DNA of 64,000 nt from Ilumatobacteraceae bacterium (GTDB taxonomy: Bacteria; Actinomycetota; Acidimicrobiia; Acidimicrobiales; Ilumatobacteraceae): the NCBI GenBank assembly GCA_018401375.1, contig JAGYKR010000007.1, positions 1 to 64,000 on the forward strand. The letters run 5' to 3'. Below are positions 36,665-45,765 of this stretch, one piece after another (the stretch's first letter is position 1; every line of letters starts with the position of its first letter). Below the pieces are notes generated by a model that saw only the letters and a program-made list of their open reading frames with translations, had not been told where the DNA came from and did no database searches. The position numbers and the translations under genes are program-made.

Positions 36665-37936
36665 ATGAGTACCGATCACGCATCTAAAGATCCCGAACTG
36701 ATTGAAGGCAGGCCGGATGAACACAGGCCGGTGAGCGACTGGGCCACCGACTTCGATCACACCGATCCCCAATGGGCGACTAACCCGTTCCCGATCTGGG
36801 AGGACCTGCGCGCCTCATGTCCGCTCAGCCGTACCGAACGCTTCGGTGGGGCCTGGCTGCCCGTCACCCAAGAACTCGTCTCCACCATCGCCTATGACAC
36901 CGAGAACTACACCTCGCGAGCGGTCGTGGTCTCTGAAACCCGTCCCGGGCCCGATGATCTGCCCGCTCCGATCGGATTGGCTCCCCCAATCACTTCAGAT
37001 CCGCCCTTTCATCACATGGCCCGTCGTCTGTTGCTCCCCGCTTTCGCGCCGAAAAAGATTGAGGCGCTCACCGACTCCACGATTGCGATCTGCGAGGAAC
37101 TCCTCGACGAGATCGCCCACATGGACGCACCCGATGCCGCCCTGCATTACAGCCAGCACATCCCGGTGCGCGTGATCGCCCACATGCTCGGATTCCCCGC
37201 CTCTGATGCGGATATTTTCCGCCACATCATCCATGTGGTCATCGAAGAAGGTGTCCGGTCGGAGGCCGACGATGAGGGGCGGATCGCGGAGACGCTTGCG
37301 ATCGACGCATATTTCGACGCACAGATCGCTGACCATGTGGCCAATCCACGCGATGACCTGACCAACTTCTTGCTGGATGCACGACTCGATGGTCAACCCC
37401 TCGCCCACGAGCACGTGCGCGGCACGATGCTCCTGCTCCTCGTGGCCGGCATCGACACCACCTGGTCCGCAATCGGCGCAGCCCTGTGGCATCTTGGCCA
37501 GCGCCCCGACCATCGGCACCAACTCGTGGAGCAGCCAGAGATCTGGCCGTTCGCAATCGAGGAGTTCCTCCGCGCTTACGCCCCGGTCACGATGGGTCGC
37601 CTCGTTGCTAAGGACCACGTCTTACACGGCCAGAATCTGAGCGAGGGCGATTGGGTGTTGTTACCGTTCCCGGCAGCAAACCGAGACCCCGAGTTCTTGG
37701 CCGATGCCGATCAGGTGGTGTTGGATCGCCCAGAAAATCGGCACTCCGCCTTTGGACTGGGGATCCATCGCTGCATCGGATCCAACCTCGCCCGGATGGA
37801 AATGACCGTCGCCCTCCAACAGTGGATGGCCCGCTACCCCGATTTTTCCTTATCGGATCCCGGTGCCGTCACGTGGTCTGCCGGCCAAGTGCGTGGACCA
37901 CGCTCCATCCCTGTCCACCTCAGCCCCACAGCCTAA
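36665..37936 (+). CDS. Cytochrome P450
   Basis: A soluble bacterial P450 of 423 residues. I-helix oxygen-binding segment LLLLVAGIDTTWSAIGAALW; K-helix ExxR in IEEFLRAYAPV; heme-binding loop FGLGIHRCIGSNLARMEM with the Cys ligand. It needs a ferredoxin and reductase, which are not adjacent. Its place between the two carboxylase subunits suggests it hydroxylates a substrate of the same pathway, possibly a terpenoid or branched chain. The specificity is inference. Confidence 0.93.
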   Translation: MSTDHASKDPELIEGRPDEHRPVSDWATDFDHTDPQWATNPFPIWEDLRASCPLSRTERFGGAWLPVTQELVSTIAYDTENYTSRAVVVSETRPGPDDLPAPIGLAPPITSDPPFHHMARRLLLPAFAPKKIEALTDSTIAICEELLDEIAHMDAPDAALHYSQHIPVRVIAHMLGFPASDADIFRHIIHVVIEEGVRSEADDEGRIAETLAIDAYFDAQIADHVANPRDDLTNFLLDARLDGQPLAHEHVRGTMLLLLVAGIDTTWSAIGAALWHLGQRPDHRHQLVEQPEIWPFAIEEFLRAYAPVTMGRLVAKDHVLHGQNLSEGDWVLLPFPAANRDPEFLADADQVVLDRPENRHSAFGLGIHRCIGSNLARMEMTVALQQWMARYPDFSLSDPGAVTWSAGQVRGPRSIPVHLSPTA

Positions 37937-37981
37937 GCACCTCCCCTTTTCAGATTCAGAAACAGCCCACACGGAGACGAC

Positions 37982-39991
37982 ATGACTTTGATTCGATCCC
38001 TTTTGATCGCGAACCGTGGCGAAATCGCCTGTCGGATCGCGCGCACCGCCCGGGATCTCGGCATCCGCACCATCGCGATCCATAGCGACGCTGACGCGGA
38101 TGCCCTCCATGTCAGCACCTGCGATCAGGCCGTGGCCTTACCCGGAGACGCCCCAGCCGATACGTATCTGCGCACCGACCTCATCATCGCAGCGGCCCGA
38201 CGCACCGGTGCCGAGGCTATTCATCCGGGTTACGGGTTTCTTGCTGAGAACGCTGCTTTTGCTCAGGCAGTGATCGATGCCGGCTTGATCTGGATCGGAC
38301 CGCCTCCCACAGCGATTGCCGCGATGGGATCCAAGGTGGAAGCCAAGGCCGCCATGCGAACCGCCGGCGTTCCGGTGTTGCCAGATTCCTCAGTAGAGGG
38401 GATCGACCAGATCGGCATGCCATTGTTGATAAAGGCCTCTGCCGGCGGTGGTGGACGCGGAATGCGCATCGTGCGCGACTCCGCCCAACTAGCCGAGTCG
38501 CTGGAGATCGCGACCCGTGAGGCAGTGTCTGCTTTTGGGGATGGGACCGTGTTTTGTGAGCGCTATGTGGAGCGCAGCCGCCACATAGAGATCCAAGTGA
38601 TGGCCGACCATCACGGCAATACCGTGGCCTTATTCGAACGCGAATGCTCGATCCAGCGGCGACACCAAAAGATTGTCGAAGAAGCCCCCTCCCCCGCTGT
38701 CACCCCCGAACTACGGTCCCGGCTGTGTGAGGCCGCAGTGACCGCTGCCCGCAACGTCGGCTACATCGGGGCGGGCACCGTGGAATTCTTAATGGACCCG
38801 GCCGGCGAGTTCTACTTCTTAGAAATGAACACCCGTTTGCAGGTGGAGCATCCCGTCACCGAAATGATCACCGGGCTCGATCTCGTGGCCTTACAGATCC
38901 GTATCGCCGAAGGCCACCCGTTGCCAGCGGAGGCTCTGCACCCAACGATCACCGGGCATTCGATCGAGGTCAGACTGACCGCCGAGGACCCAGCCCAGAA
39001 CTACATGCCGATGACCGGAACATTCCATCGGTTTGAACTGCCGCACACCGCCGGCATCCGAGTGGATACCGGGATCTCCTCGGGATCGGTCATCAGCCCG
39101 CACTACGACTCGATGGTGGCCAAGGTGATCGCTCACGGAACCGACCGTCTCGATGCGATCCGACGCCTCCACCGTGCCCTGACTGAATCCAAAGTGCATG
39201 GCCCGACCACCAATCTGGACCAGTTACGTCAGATTCTCCTCGACCCCCGATTCCAAAGTGGGGACATGCACACCGGGTTCCTTGAAGATGATCCGTGCAT
39301 CACCCCCACCGCCACCTCTGACCTAGAGTTCGTTGCAGTGGCCCTCACCATGCAGGCCCGCCATCGGGCTTCGGCTACTGCTTGGGCATTCACTCCCTCT
39401 GGTTGGAGGAACAATGCAGCCGTTGCACACGCGGTCACGATCCTTGACGGTGACCGAGAAGTTGAGGTCCGCTACGTGCTCGGCCGAACGTTGACCGTGG
39501 AGATCACCGACATTGATCAAGCAGATCCAGCAGATCCAACTGGCAGTCCCAACATCCGTCAGGTCCCCATCTCTCAGTGGGAGGCCGACACCGCAGGGGT
39601 GTCCCTCAGCGTGGATGGGCTGAGCGCCTGTTATGAGGTGGATCTCGTCACCGATATGAATCGGACTGTGGCCTATGTACACAGTCCAGATGGGTCGCGA
39701 CGGCTGTTCGTTCAGCCGCGATTCCCGGCCGTGAATCTCGCCGGTACGGCGGGTTCGCTGACAGCGCCGATGCCCGGTGCGATCCGTCGGGTCTATGTGA
39801 GCGTGGGGGAACTGGTAACCGCCGGAACCCCACTTCTCGCCTTGGAGGCGATGAAAATGGAACATCAGGTCCTCGCTCCAGCGGACGGGATCGTGGCCGA
39901 GGTCATGATCGGTGTCGGCGATCAGGTGGACACCGGCCAAACCCTGTTGCGCTTAGAGGACGCCAACGAAGATCAAGGAGAAACATCATGA
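37982..39991 (+). CDS. Acyl-CoA carboxylase biotin carboxylase/BCCP subunit
   Basis: 669 residues. Biotin carboxylase: LLIANRGEIACRIARTARDLG, IHPGYGFLAENAAFA, ATP-grasp glycine loop KASAGGGGRGMRIV, VLFE-like catalytic blocks (ECSIQRRHQKIVEEAP, EFYFLEMNTRLQVEHPVTE, each within length limits in part). A C-terminal biotin carrier domain has AMKMEHQV with the biotinylated Lys. It pairs with the carboxyltransferase at 35033 to carboxylate a 3-methyl-enoyl-CoA. GGAG lies 7 bases before the ATG. Confidence 0.92.
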   Translation: MTLIRSLLIANRGEIACRIARTARDLGIRTIAIHSDADADALHVSTCDQAVALPGDAPADTYLRTDLIIAAARRTGAEAIHPGYGFLAENAAFAQAVIDAGLIWIGPPPTAIAAMGSKVEAKAAMRTAGVPVLPDSSVEGIDQIGMPLLIKASAGGGGRGMRIVRDSAQLAESLEIATREAVSAFGDGTVFCERYVERSRHIEIQVMADHHGNTVALFERECSIQRRHQKIVEEAPSPAVTPELRSRLCEAAVTAARNVGYIGAGTVEFLMDPAGEFYFLEMNTRLQVEHPVTEMITGLDLVALQIRIAEGHPLPAEALHPTITGHSIEVRLTAEDPAQNYMPMTGTFHRFELPHTAGIRVDTGISSGSVISPHYDSMVAKVIAHGTDRLDAIRRLHRALTESKVHGPTTNLDQLRQILLDPRFQSGDMHTGFLEDDPCITPTATSDLEFVAVALTMQARHRASATAWAFTPSGWRNNAAVAHAVTILDGDREVEVRYVLGRTLTVEITDIDQADPADPTGSPNIRQVPISQWEADTAGVSLSVDGLSACYEVDLVTDMNRTVAYVHSPDGSRRLFVQPRFPAVNLAGTAGSLTAPMPGAIRRVYVSVGELVTAGTPLLALEAMKMEHQVLAPADGIVAEVMIGVGDQVDTGQTLLRLEDANEDQGETS

Positions 39992-41745
39992 GTGCCGATC
40001 AGGGAACTCGTCCCATCCGGATCGCAAACTGCTCGGGCTTCTTCGGGGACCGGATCAGCGCCGCCGCCGAAATGGTGAACGGCGGACCGATCGATGTGCT
40101 CACCGGAGACTGGTTGGCGGAGCTGACCATGTTGATCCTGTGGAAGCAGAAAGCCCGCAACTCTGAGGCCGGCTATGCCTCCACATTTTTGACCCAAATG
40201 GAACAGGTGCTCGGAACCTGCGCCGATCGAGGGATCAAAGTGGTGGCCAATGCGGGCGGACTGAATCCAGCGGGTTGCGCCGAAAAGGTCCGTGAGATCG
40301 CTGAGCGGCTCGGGGTCACCGTGTCGGTGGCTCATGTTGAGGGCGATGATCTGATGGACCGGATCGAAGAGCTCCGGCCGCAACTGGCCAATCTCGATAC
40401 CGGCGCCCCACTTGAAGTCAATCCGGTCTCGGCGAACGCCTACCTCGGGGCATGGGGTATCGAACGGGCTCTATCCGAGGGCGCAGACGTGGTGGTCACC
40501 GGACGCGTCACCGATGCTTCGGTGGTGGTCGGGCCGGCCGCCTGGTGGTGGAACTGGCAGCGGTCTGATTGGGATGCCTTAGCCGGAGCCGTGGCCGCAG
40601 GCCACATCATCGAATGTGGGGCCCAGACCACCGGTGGGAACTATTCATTCTTTTCTGAAATCCCCAACAGGCATCTCCCGCCCGGGTTCCCGATCGCTGA
40701 GATCGCTCGGGACGGCTCCACGGTGATCACCAAACATCCCGGCACCGGGGGTCTGGTGTCAGTGGGGACAGTCACCGCCCAACTGCTCTATGAAATCGGT
40801 GCCCCCGCCTACCCGAACCCCGATGTGGTGGCCCGATTTGACACGGTGAATCTCTCCCAAATCGGAGCCGATCGAGTGGAGATATCTGGTGTGCGCGGCG
40901 AACCTGCGCCACCTACCACCAAGGTGTCCATCAACTATGAGGGTGGCTATCGAAACAAGATGAGCTTTGTGCTGACCGGCCTCGATCAACGCGAGAAAGC
41001 CGACTGGGTGTCAGAAAGTTTGATCTCCCGACTCGGTGGAGCGGACCGGCTCGCGGCCGCTCAGGTGACCACCGACATCCGTTTTGTGCCTGCACCTCCG
41101 GGAGCAACCGACGGTCAAGAATCGGCTTCCGCGAAACTGCATGTGACGATGAAAGCCCCTGATGAACGACTCGTCGGTAGAGCCTTCTCCTCAGCTGCTG
41201 TGGAACTCGCGCTCGCTAACTACCCCGGATTTTTCACCACCTCGGCTCCCGGACCCGCCCAGTCCTTCGGGATCTATTGGCCGGCCCTCGTGGACGCGAC
41301 TGCGGTGGATCACCAGGTGATCCTGGCCACCGGCCAAAGATTCGCGATCGCACCGACCCCACCTACCGCGCTCGCAGAAGCAATCCCAGCCCCCCAGACA
41401 CCGATCACCGAACCATCGGTACTGGAAGTTGGCCAGCCACTCGGCAGATGGTTCGGTGCCCGCTCCGGTGACAAAGGTGGTAACGCAAACGTGGGTGTCT
41501 GGGCCCGTTCCGCTGCTGATTACGCATGGTTGCACGCCCACCTGACCGATCAACGTCTCCGATCACTGCTCCCTGAAGCCCGTGACTGTGAGGTCCGACG
41601 TTATGAGTTTGCGAACCTGTGGGCCTTGAACTTCGTGATCGTCGGTTATCTCGGTGAAGGAGTGGCTTCCTCCACGGCCTTTGACACCCAAGCCAAAGGG
41701 CTCGGCGAATATCTACGGTCGCGGCCGGTGTGGGCCACTAGTTAG
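39988..41745 (+). CDS. AtuA-family acyclic terpene utilisation protein (DUF1446)
   Basis: 585 residues. The N-terminal DUF1446 core begins IRIANCSGFFGDRISAAAEMVNGG and contains VVANAGGLNPAGCAEKVRE, VVTGRVTDASVVVGPAAW and AAGHIIECGAQTTGGNYSFF (quoted in part: IIECGAQTTGGNYSFF). The C-terminal ~105 residues, after LEVGQPLGRWFGARSGDKGGNANVGVWAR (in part RSGDKGGNANVGVWAR), form the AtuA-like ferredoxin-fold domain. AtuA is needed for growth on citronellol/geraniol in Pseudomonas but its reaction is unclear. The start overlaps the biotin carboxylase stop by 4 bases, so it is the last gene of the operon. Confidence 0.9.
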   Translation: MSADQGTRPIRIANCSGFFGDRISAAAEMVNGGPIDVLTGDWLAELTMLILWKQKARNSEAGYASTFLTQMEQVLGTCADRGIKVVANAGGLNPAGCAEKVREIAERLGVTVSVAHVEGDDLMDRIEELRPQLANLDTGAPLEVNPVSANAYLGAWGIERALSEGADVVVTGRVTDASVVVGPAAWWWNWQRSDWDALAGAVAAGHIIECGAQTTGGNYSFFSEIPNRHLPPGFPIAEIARDGSTVITKHPGTGGLVSVGTVTAQLLYEIGAPAYPNPDVVARFDTVNLSQIGADRVEISGVRGEPAPPTTKVSINYEGGYRNKMSFVLTGLDQREKADWVSESLISRLGGADRLAAAQVTTDIRFVPAPPGATDGQESASAKLHVTMKAPDERLVGRAFSSAAVELALANYPGFFTTSAPGPAQSFGIYWPALVDATAVDHQVILATGQRFAIAPTPPTALAEAIPAPQTPITEPSVLEVGQPLGRWFGARSGDKGGNANVGVWARSAADYAWLHAHLTDQRLRSLLPEARDCEVRRYEFANLWALNFVIVGYLGEGVASSTAFDTQAKGLGEYLRSRPVWATS

Positions 41746-42424
41746 CGAGCAGGCGATACCCGATGCCGCGCACCGTCACGATCAGTTTCGGGTCATCAGC
41801 AGAATCTTCGATCTTGAGTCGCAGCCGCCGAACGTGAGCGTCCACCAAGCGCGAGTCACCGAGATACTCATAGCCCCACACCCGTTCCAGCAACTGGTCT
41901 CGGCTCAACACCGCTCCGGCGTGATCAGCGAACTCGCACAACAATCGAAACTCGGTCTTGGTCAGGCTGATCTCCACATCGCCTTTGAGCACCACCCCTT
42001 GTTCGCGACGCAGTTCCACATCTTTGAACCGGATCGCCCGTGGAATCGTGGAGGCCTCCTGGAGTTGCACCCGGCGCATCAACGCCCTGATTCGTGCCGC
42101 TAACTGTTTGGGGACCACCGGCTTGGTGACATAGTCATCGGCCCCCGCTTCCAGACCGGCCACCATGTCGTAGGTGTCGGTCTGAGCGGTGATGATGATG
42201 ATCGGCACGATGGAATGCCCACGCAATGCCCGACAGACCTCAAAGCCGCTCATATCGGGCAGGCGAAGATCCAGCAGGACCAGATCTACTTCACGGGACG
42301 CAAACATCGCGAGACCATCTGCACCATCGGCGGCTTGCAGCACCTCATAGCCCTCATCCTCGAGGGCCATAGACAAGGCGAGACGGATCCCATCATCATC
42401 TTCGATGAACAAAAGCGAGTACAC
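41738..42424 (-). CDS. OmpR/PhoB-family response regulator (MtrA-like)
   Basis: 228 residues. Receiver: LLFIEDDDGIRLALSMALEDEGYEV (in part FIEDDDGIRLAL), phospho-Asp in LVLLDLRLPDMSG, Thr/Lys switch in IIITAQ and VTKPV. C-terminal winged helix: SLTKTEFRLL, DQLLERVWGYEYLGDSRLVDAHVRRLRLKI (in part DSRLVDAHVRRLR) and TVRGIGYRLL. The GTG at 42424 is preferred (GAAGG 5 bases upstream and match to family N-terminus); an ATG 15 codons earlier is possible. It is divergent from its likely kinase partner. The 3' end overlaps the AtuA gene by 8 bases. Confidence 0.9.
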   Translation of the reverse strand: MYSLLFIEDDDGIRLALSMALEDEGYEVLQAADGADGLAMFASREVDLVLLDLRLPDMSGFEVCRALRGHSIVPIIIITAQTDTYDMVAGLEAGADDYVTKPVVPKQLAARIRALMRRVQLQEASTIPRAIRFKDVELRREQGVVLKGDVEISLTKTEFRLLCEFADHAGAVLSRDQLLERVWGYEYLGDSRLVDAHVRRLRLKIEDSADDPKLIVTVRGIGYRLLAN

Positions 42425-42673
42425 GGCACCTTCAGTCTGCCCGGATCTCACGAAGATTGGAGCCGGCAAAAATTGGATCTGGCGAAACTGTTACAGAAAT
42501 CGCACACAAGGGTGGGCGTGCTGTCACAACTCGCCGCCATCATGACAACTGTTCACGCTGCTCAGGTGGGGTACCTTCCTCCCCCTGGTACCTCACCGGC
42601 AGCGGTGAAACCTCTGGCCGATCCGGCCGACGGAAACGCTCCCCGTCCCGTTGATGATGGCACACTTGTGAAC
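42425..42673. promoter_or_regulatory. Divergent regulatory region between response regulator and sensor kinase
   Basis: 249 bases without a convincing gene. It contains CTGTTACAG (an odd palindrome), two related direct repeats TGTCACAACT and ATGACAACTG about 18 bases apart, and an inverted GGTACC pair flanking a C/T-rich stretch. These could be response-regulator sites, but no known consensus is matched with confidence. Confidence 0.35.
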
Positions 42674-44053
42674 ATGCCCGTTCGTCGCTCCCTGCGCCTG
42701 AGCACCCGAGTGACATTGTCATTTGGGATCGTGGCCTTGTTCGCCGGGATCGGTCTGGCGACGTTGACCTACTTCATCTCCCAAACCTCGCTGCTCGATC
42801 AGCGGATCAAGGCCGCGCAGGTCCAAGCCTTTAGTAATGCCCGCGATCTTTTATTGAGCGGTGATGACGCTCGCCAAATGAGCGAGGTATTTCTCCGGCT
42901 CCCGATTGAAACCGAAGGATTCGCCCATCTGACCGATCCCCGCTTGAACTTTCGGGTGGGTTTTGGGATCGACAGGTTCCCCACCGAACTGCGTAACTCG
43001 GTATCCAACGGGGTCACCGCCCAGCAGCGATTTGAGATCGATGGTAAGTCGTATCTCGGGATCGGAATCCACATCGCCGCTGCCGAAGCCGGCTACTTCG
43101 AAGCGTTCCCGCTTGAAGAAACCGAGGCCACCCTCAACACGATCTTGTCTGCTCTCGTGATCGGTGCGGTGGTGACGACCATGTTTGCGACCTTCTCGGG
43201 CTGGTCCACCTCACGACGTCTGCTGCGTCCGTTGCGCGATGTGGCCGATGCCGCCGGGGAGATCGGCGAAGGCGCCCTCGACGCCCGCTTAGATCCGGCA
43301 GAAGACCCCGACCTCGACCGGTTGGTGGGATCGTTTAATGAGATGGCCGATGCCGTTCAAGCCCGGATCGAACGCGAGGGGCGATTCGCTTCTGATGTCA
43401 GCCACGAACTGCGTTCCCCGATCACTGCATTGACCGCAGCGGTAGAGGTACTGAACGCTCGCCGCGAGGATCTGCCCGAACGCACCCAACAAGCCCTCGA
43501 TGTGGTGGTCTCACAGGTTCGTCGTTTCGATGACATGGTGATTGACCTTTTGGAACTCGCCCGTATCGACGCCGGAGCCACCGAACTGAACGGGGAAGTC
43601 GTGGATCTCGCTGACCTGTGCCATCGGATTGCCGGCGGTTTTGGCTTCCCCGATCTGAGCGTGGAGGTCCACCGACGGGTGGAAGCAACGGCCTTTGTGG
43701 ACAAGGTCCGCTTTGAACGGATCCTTGGAAACCTGCTGGAAAATGCCTCCCATCACGGTGGTGGTCCAGATCGGATCTCTATCGAACCTGGCGGCCGGTC
43801 CTCGGTGCTCATGGCCGTGGAAGACTCCGGCCCGGGAGTGGCCATCGGCGAGCGCAAACGGATCTTCGAGCGCTTTGCACGCGGTTCGGCGGCCCGCCAT
43901 CGCATCGGCACCGGCCTCGGCTTGGCCTTAGTAGCTGAACATGCCCGAGCTTTAGATGGGGAAGCATGGGTGGAGGATCGTCCCGGCGGCGGAGCGCGAT
44001 TTGTGGTGCGTTTACCCACCGAGGCCACCCAGATGACCGGAGGGCACCGATGA
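42674..44053 (+). CDS. Sensor histidine kinase (MtrB-like)
   Basis: A membrane sensor of 459 residues. Two membrane helices (about 16-40 and 158-180) enclose an extracytoplasmic sensor loop of roughly 115 residues. HAMP follows (SRRLLRPLRDVADAAGEI), then HisKA with phospho-acceptor His in FASDVSHELRSPITAL, and HATPase with NLLENASHHGG (N box), EDSGPGV (G1) and GTGLGLALV (G2). The ATG at 42674 is chosen because it directly precedes the first membrane helix with a basic N-terminus (MPVRRSLRLSTR). It is coupled to the lipoprotein gene. Confidence 0.9.
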   Translation: MPVRRSLRLSTRVTLSFGIVALFAGIGLATLTYFISQTSLLDQRIKAAQVQAFSNARDLLLSGDDARQMSEVFLRLPIETEGFAHLTDPRLNFRVGFGIDRFPTELRNSVSNGVTAQQRFEIDGKSYLGIGIHIAAAEAGYFEAFPLEETEATLNTILSALVIGAVVTTMFATFSGWSTSRRLLRPLRDVADAAGEIGEGALDARLDPAEDPDLDRLVGSFNEMADAVQARIEREGRFASDVSHELRSPITALTAAVEVLNARREDLPERTQQALDVVVSQVRRFDDMVIDLLELARIDAGATELNGEVVDLADLCHRIAGGFGFPDLSVEVHRRVEATAFVDKVRFERILGNLLENASHHGGGPDRISIEPGGRSSVLMAVEDSGPGVAIGERKRIFERFARGSAARHRIGTGLGLALVAEHARALDGEAWVEDRPGGGARFVVRLPTEATQMTGGHR

Positions 44054-44832
44054 ATCACCGACCGGGGGTGGAGAACACCAGATCACCGCTCCGGGTGACG
44101 CTGATTGCGATCACAGCCCTTGGACTCCTCGCCGGGTGCGGGGTCAGCGCCGGGGAAAGTTTCGAGACCATCGCACCCCAAGAGATCCCCTTCGGCCTTG
44201 ACCAACCGCTTTCCACCGCAGCGTCCACCACGACCACCACCGAACCACCCGAGGGGCCAGATGGGGCCACACCCACGACCTCGCCGGTACAAACCGAACC
44301 AGTCAACGTGTATTTCGTGTTGGGTCTCGATCGGCTCCAACGCCTCACCGTGCAGTTCGCTTCACCGGTGGAGTTACTGCAAGTGCTCGCCTTATTAGTT
44401 GATGGTCCACCGAGTGAGCAGTCGATCGGCTTGCGCAGCGCTGTGCGCTCTGGACTCGTGGTAGATCTGTTCAGCGAGCGTGGGGTGGCCCAAGTAGATC
44501 TCCGGGGATCGGTCTTAAATCAGCTCGCTCCGCGAGATCAACGCCTTGCGATCGCTCAAATCGTGCTCAGTGTGCTCGGTTCAGCTCGTGGCGTAGGCCA
44601 AGTCAGTTTCACTATCGATGGCGAGCCCGCCGAGATCGGGATTCCCCCGGACTACACATTGAGTCGGCCCGGACAGCCGTTAACTTTCGCTGACTTTGAC
44701 TCACTTCTCAGCGGACGACCTGGGGAGACGTTGCCAATCGCTGAACCCGAGGTCACCGGTGAAACCGAATCCGGTGAAACCGGGTCCGAAACCGAATCCG
44801 GTGAATCCGAATCTGCTGAAGATGCCGACTGA
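44050..44832 (+). CDS. GerMN-domain lipoprotein (LpqB-like, short)
   Basis: 260 residues. A signal peptide ends in a lipobox LLAGC (residues about 26-30), so it is exported and lipid-anchored. A Thr/Pro-rich linker (STTTTTEPPEGPDG) leads to a GerMN domain (VNVYFVLGLDRLQRLTVQF in part, with LLQVLALLVDGPPSEQSIGLRSAV in part), and the C-terminus is an acidic repeat (GETESGETGSETESGESE). In other Actinobacteria mtrA-mtrB-lpqB are linked, and LpqB continues with a beta-propeller that is absent here. The start overlaps the kinase stop (ATGA). Confidence 0.82.
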   Translation: MNHRPGVENTRSPLRVTLIAITALGLLAGCGVSAGESFETIAPQEIPFGLDQPLSTAASTTTTTEPPEGPDGATPTTSPVQTEPVNVYFVLGLDRLQRLTVQFASPVELLQVLALLVDGPPSEQSIGLRSAVRSGLVVDLFSERGVAQVDLRGSVLNQLAPRDQRLAIAQIVLSVLGSARGVGQVSFTIDGEPAEIGIPPDYTLSRPGQPLTFADFDSLLSGRPGETLPIAEPEVTGETESGETGSETESGESESAEDAD

Positions 44833-45765
44833 TCAGTAGCCGAGCCGGGTCACACGATCAGCGCGGTGTTGCCAGTTCTTGTCCACCTTGACACGCAGTT
44901 CGAGGTGGGTTCCTCGAGGGAGCTGGGCTCGAGCCCGTTCCCCGACCTGTTTGAGGATCAGACCACCCTTACCGATGACCATTCCTTTTTGGCTATCGCG
45001 TTCCACCAAAATGTCCACCCGGATCCGTGAGCCTTCCCATTCCACCACCTCAGTAGCAATGGAATACGGCAGTTCGTCACGGGTGACCTCAAGGAGTTGT
45101 TCACGCACCAGTTCGGCCACCCAGCGTTCTTCGGGAAGATCGCTGAACTCCTCAAGCGGGAAATACATCGGCCCCTCGGGGAGCCGGGAACTGAGATATT
45201 CCACGAGGGCCTGTGTCCCCTCACCGGTCCGAGCCGACACCGGGAAATACGCCTCGGCCTCGAGCGCCCCGGCCGCAGCCAACATCACCATGATCTCATC
45301 TCGCGTGGCAATGTCAGTCTTGTTGACGATGACCACGGCCTTGGACATGTCGAGGCGCTCGGCCACCCAACGATCACCACCGCCAAAAGGTTTGGTGGCG
45401 TCGAGGACCAGACATTGCACGTCCACGTCCTGGCTGGAGTCAAGCGCCGTGGCATTCACCCGCTCACCGAGTGCGGTCACCGCCTTGTGTAACCCGGGGG
45501 TGTCCACAAAGATCAACTGCACACCGGGACGATTAATAACACCCATGATCCGATGGCGCGTGGTCTGGGGTTTATCCGACACGATCGAGATTTTCTGACC
45601 GCACAACTGATTGACGAGCGAGGACTTACCGACATTCGGTCTTCCTAAGAAGGCCACGAACCCGGACCGAAACCCTTCAGCTACTGCAGGCACCTCGCTA
45701 CGACCAGCGTGATCGCCCACGTGCTCGTCAGGCTGGTTCTCAAGATGATCAGAGGTTGGTGCCAT
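44833..45765 (-). CDS. era: GTPase Era
   Basis: An essential GTPase for 16S rRNA maturation and 30S assembly, 310 residues. G1 LGRPNVGKSSLVN, switch I with QTTRHRIMG, G3 VDTPGLH, G4 VNKTDIA, and a C-terminal KH domain with VERDSQKGMVIGKGGLILKQ (in part GMVIGKGGLILK). It begins with a 35-residue non-conserved acidic leader; ATG 45765 is used. It overlaps the AMP-ligase stop by 17 bases and abuts the lipoprotein stop on the other strand. Confidence 0.95.
   Translation of the reverse strand: MAPTSDHLENQPDEHVGDHAGRSEVPAVAEGFRSGFVAFLGRPNVGKSSLVNQLCGQKISIVSDKPQTTRHRIMGVINRPGVQLIFVDTPGLHKAVTALGERVNATALDSSQDVDVQCLVLDATKPFGGGDRWVAERLDMSKAVVIVNKTDIATRDEIMVMLAAAGALEAEAYFPVSARTGEGTQALVEYLSSRLPEGPMYFPLEEFSDLPEERWVAELVREQLLEVTRDELPYSIATEVVEWEGSRIRVDILVERDSQKGMVIGKGGLILKQVGERARAQLPRGTHLELRVKVDKNWQHRADRVTRLGY

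Noticed and set aside
37937-37981. Intrinsic terminator between P450 and biotin carboxylase
   Set aside because: No stable stem followed by a T run is visible; the gap instead holds a ribosome binding site for the next gene.
42215-42673. Long N-terminal extension of the sensor kinase
   Set aside because: The extension overlaps the divergent response regulator and has no kinase features; the ATG at 42674 precedes the first membrane helix.
44755-44820. Tandem repeat in the lipoprotein end as a mobile element remnant
   Set aside because: The repeats encode an acidic Glu/Ser/Gly tail in frame and have no terminal inverted repeats or target duplication.
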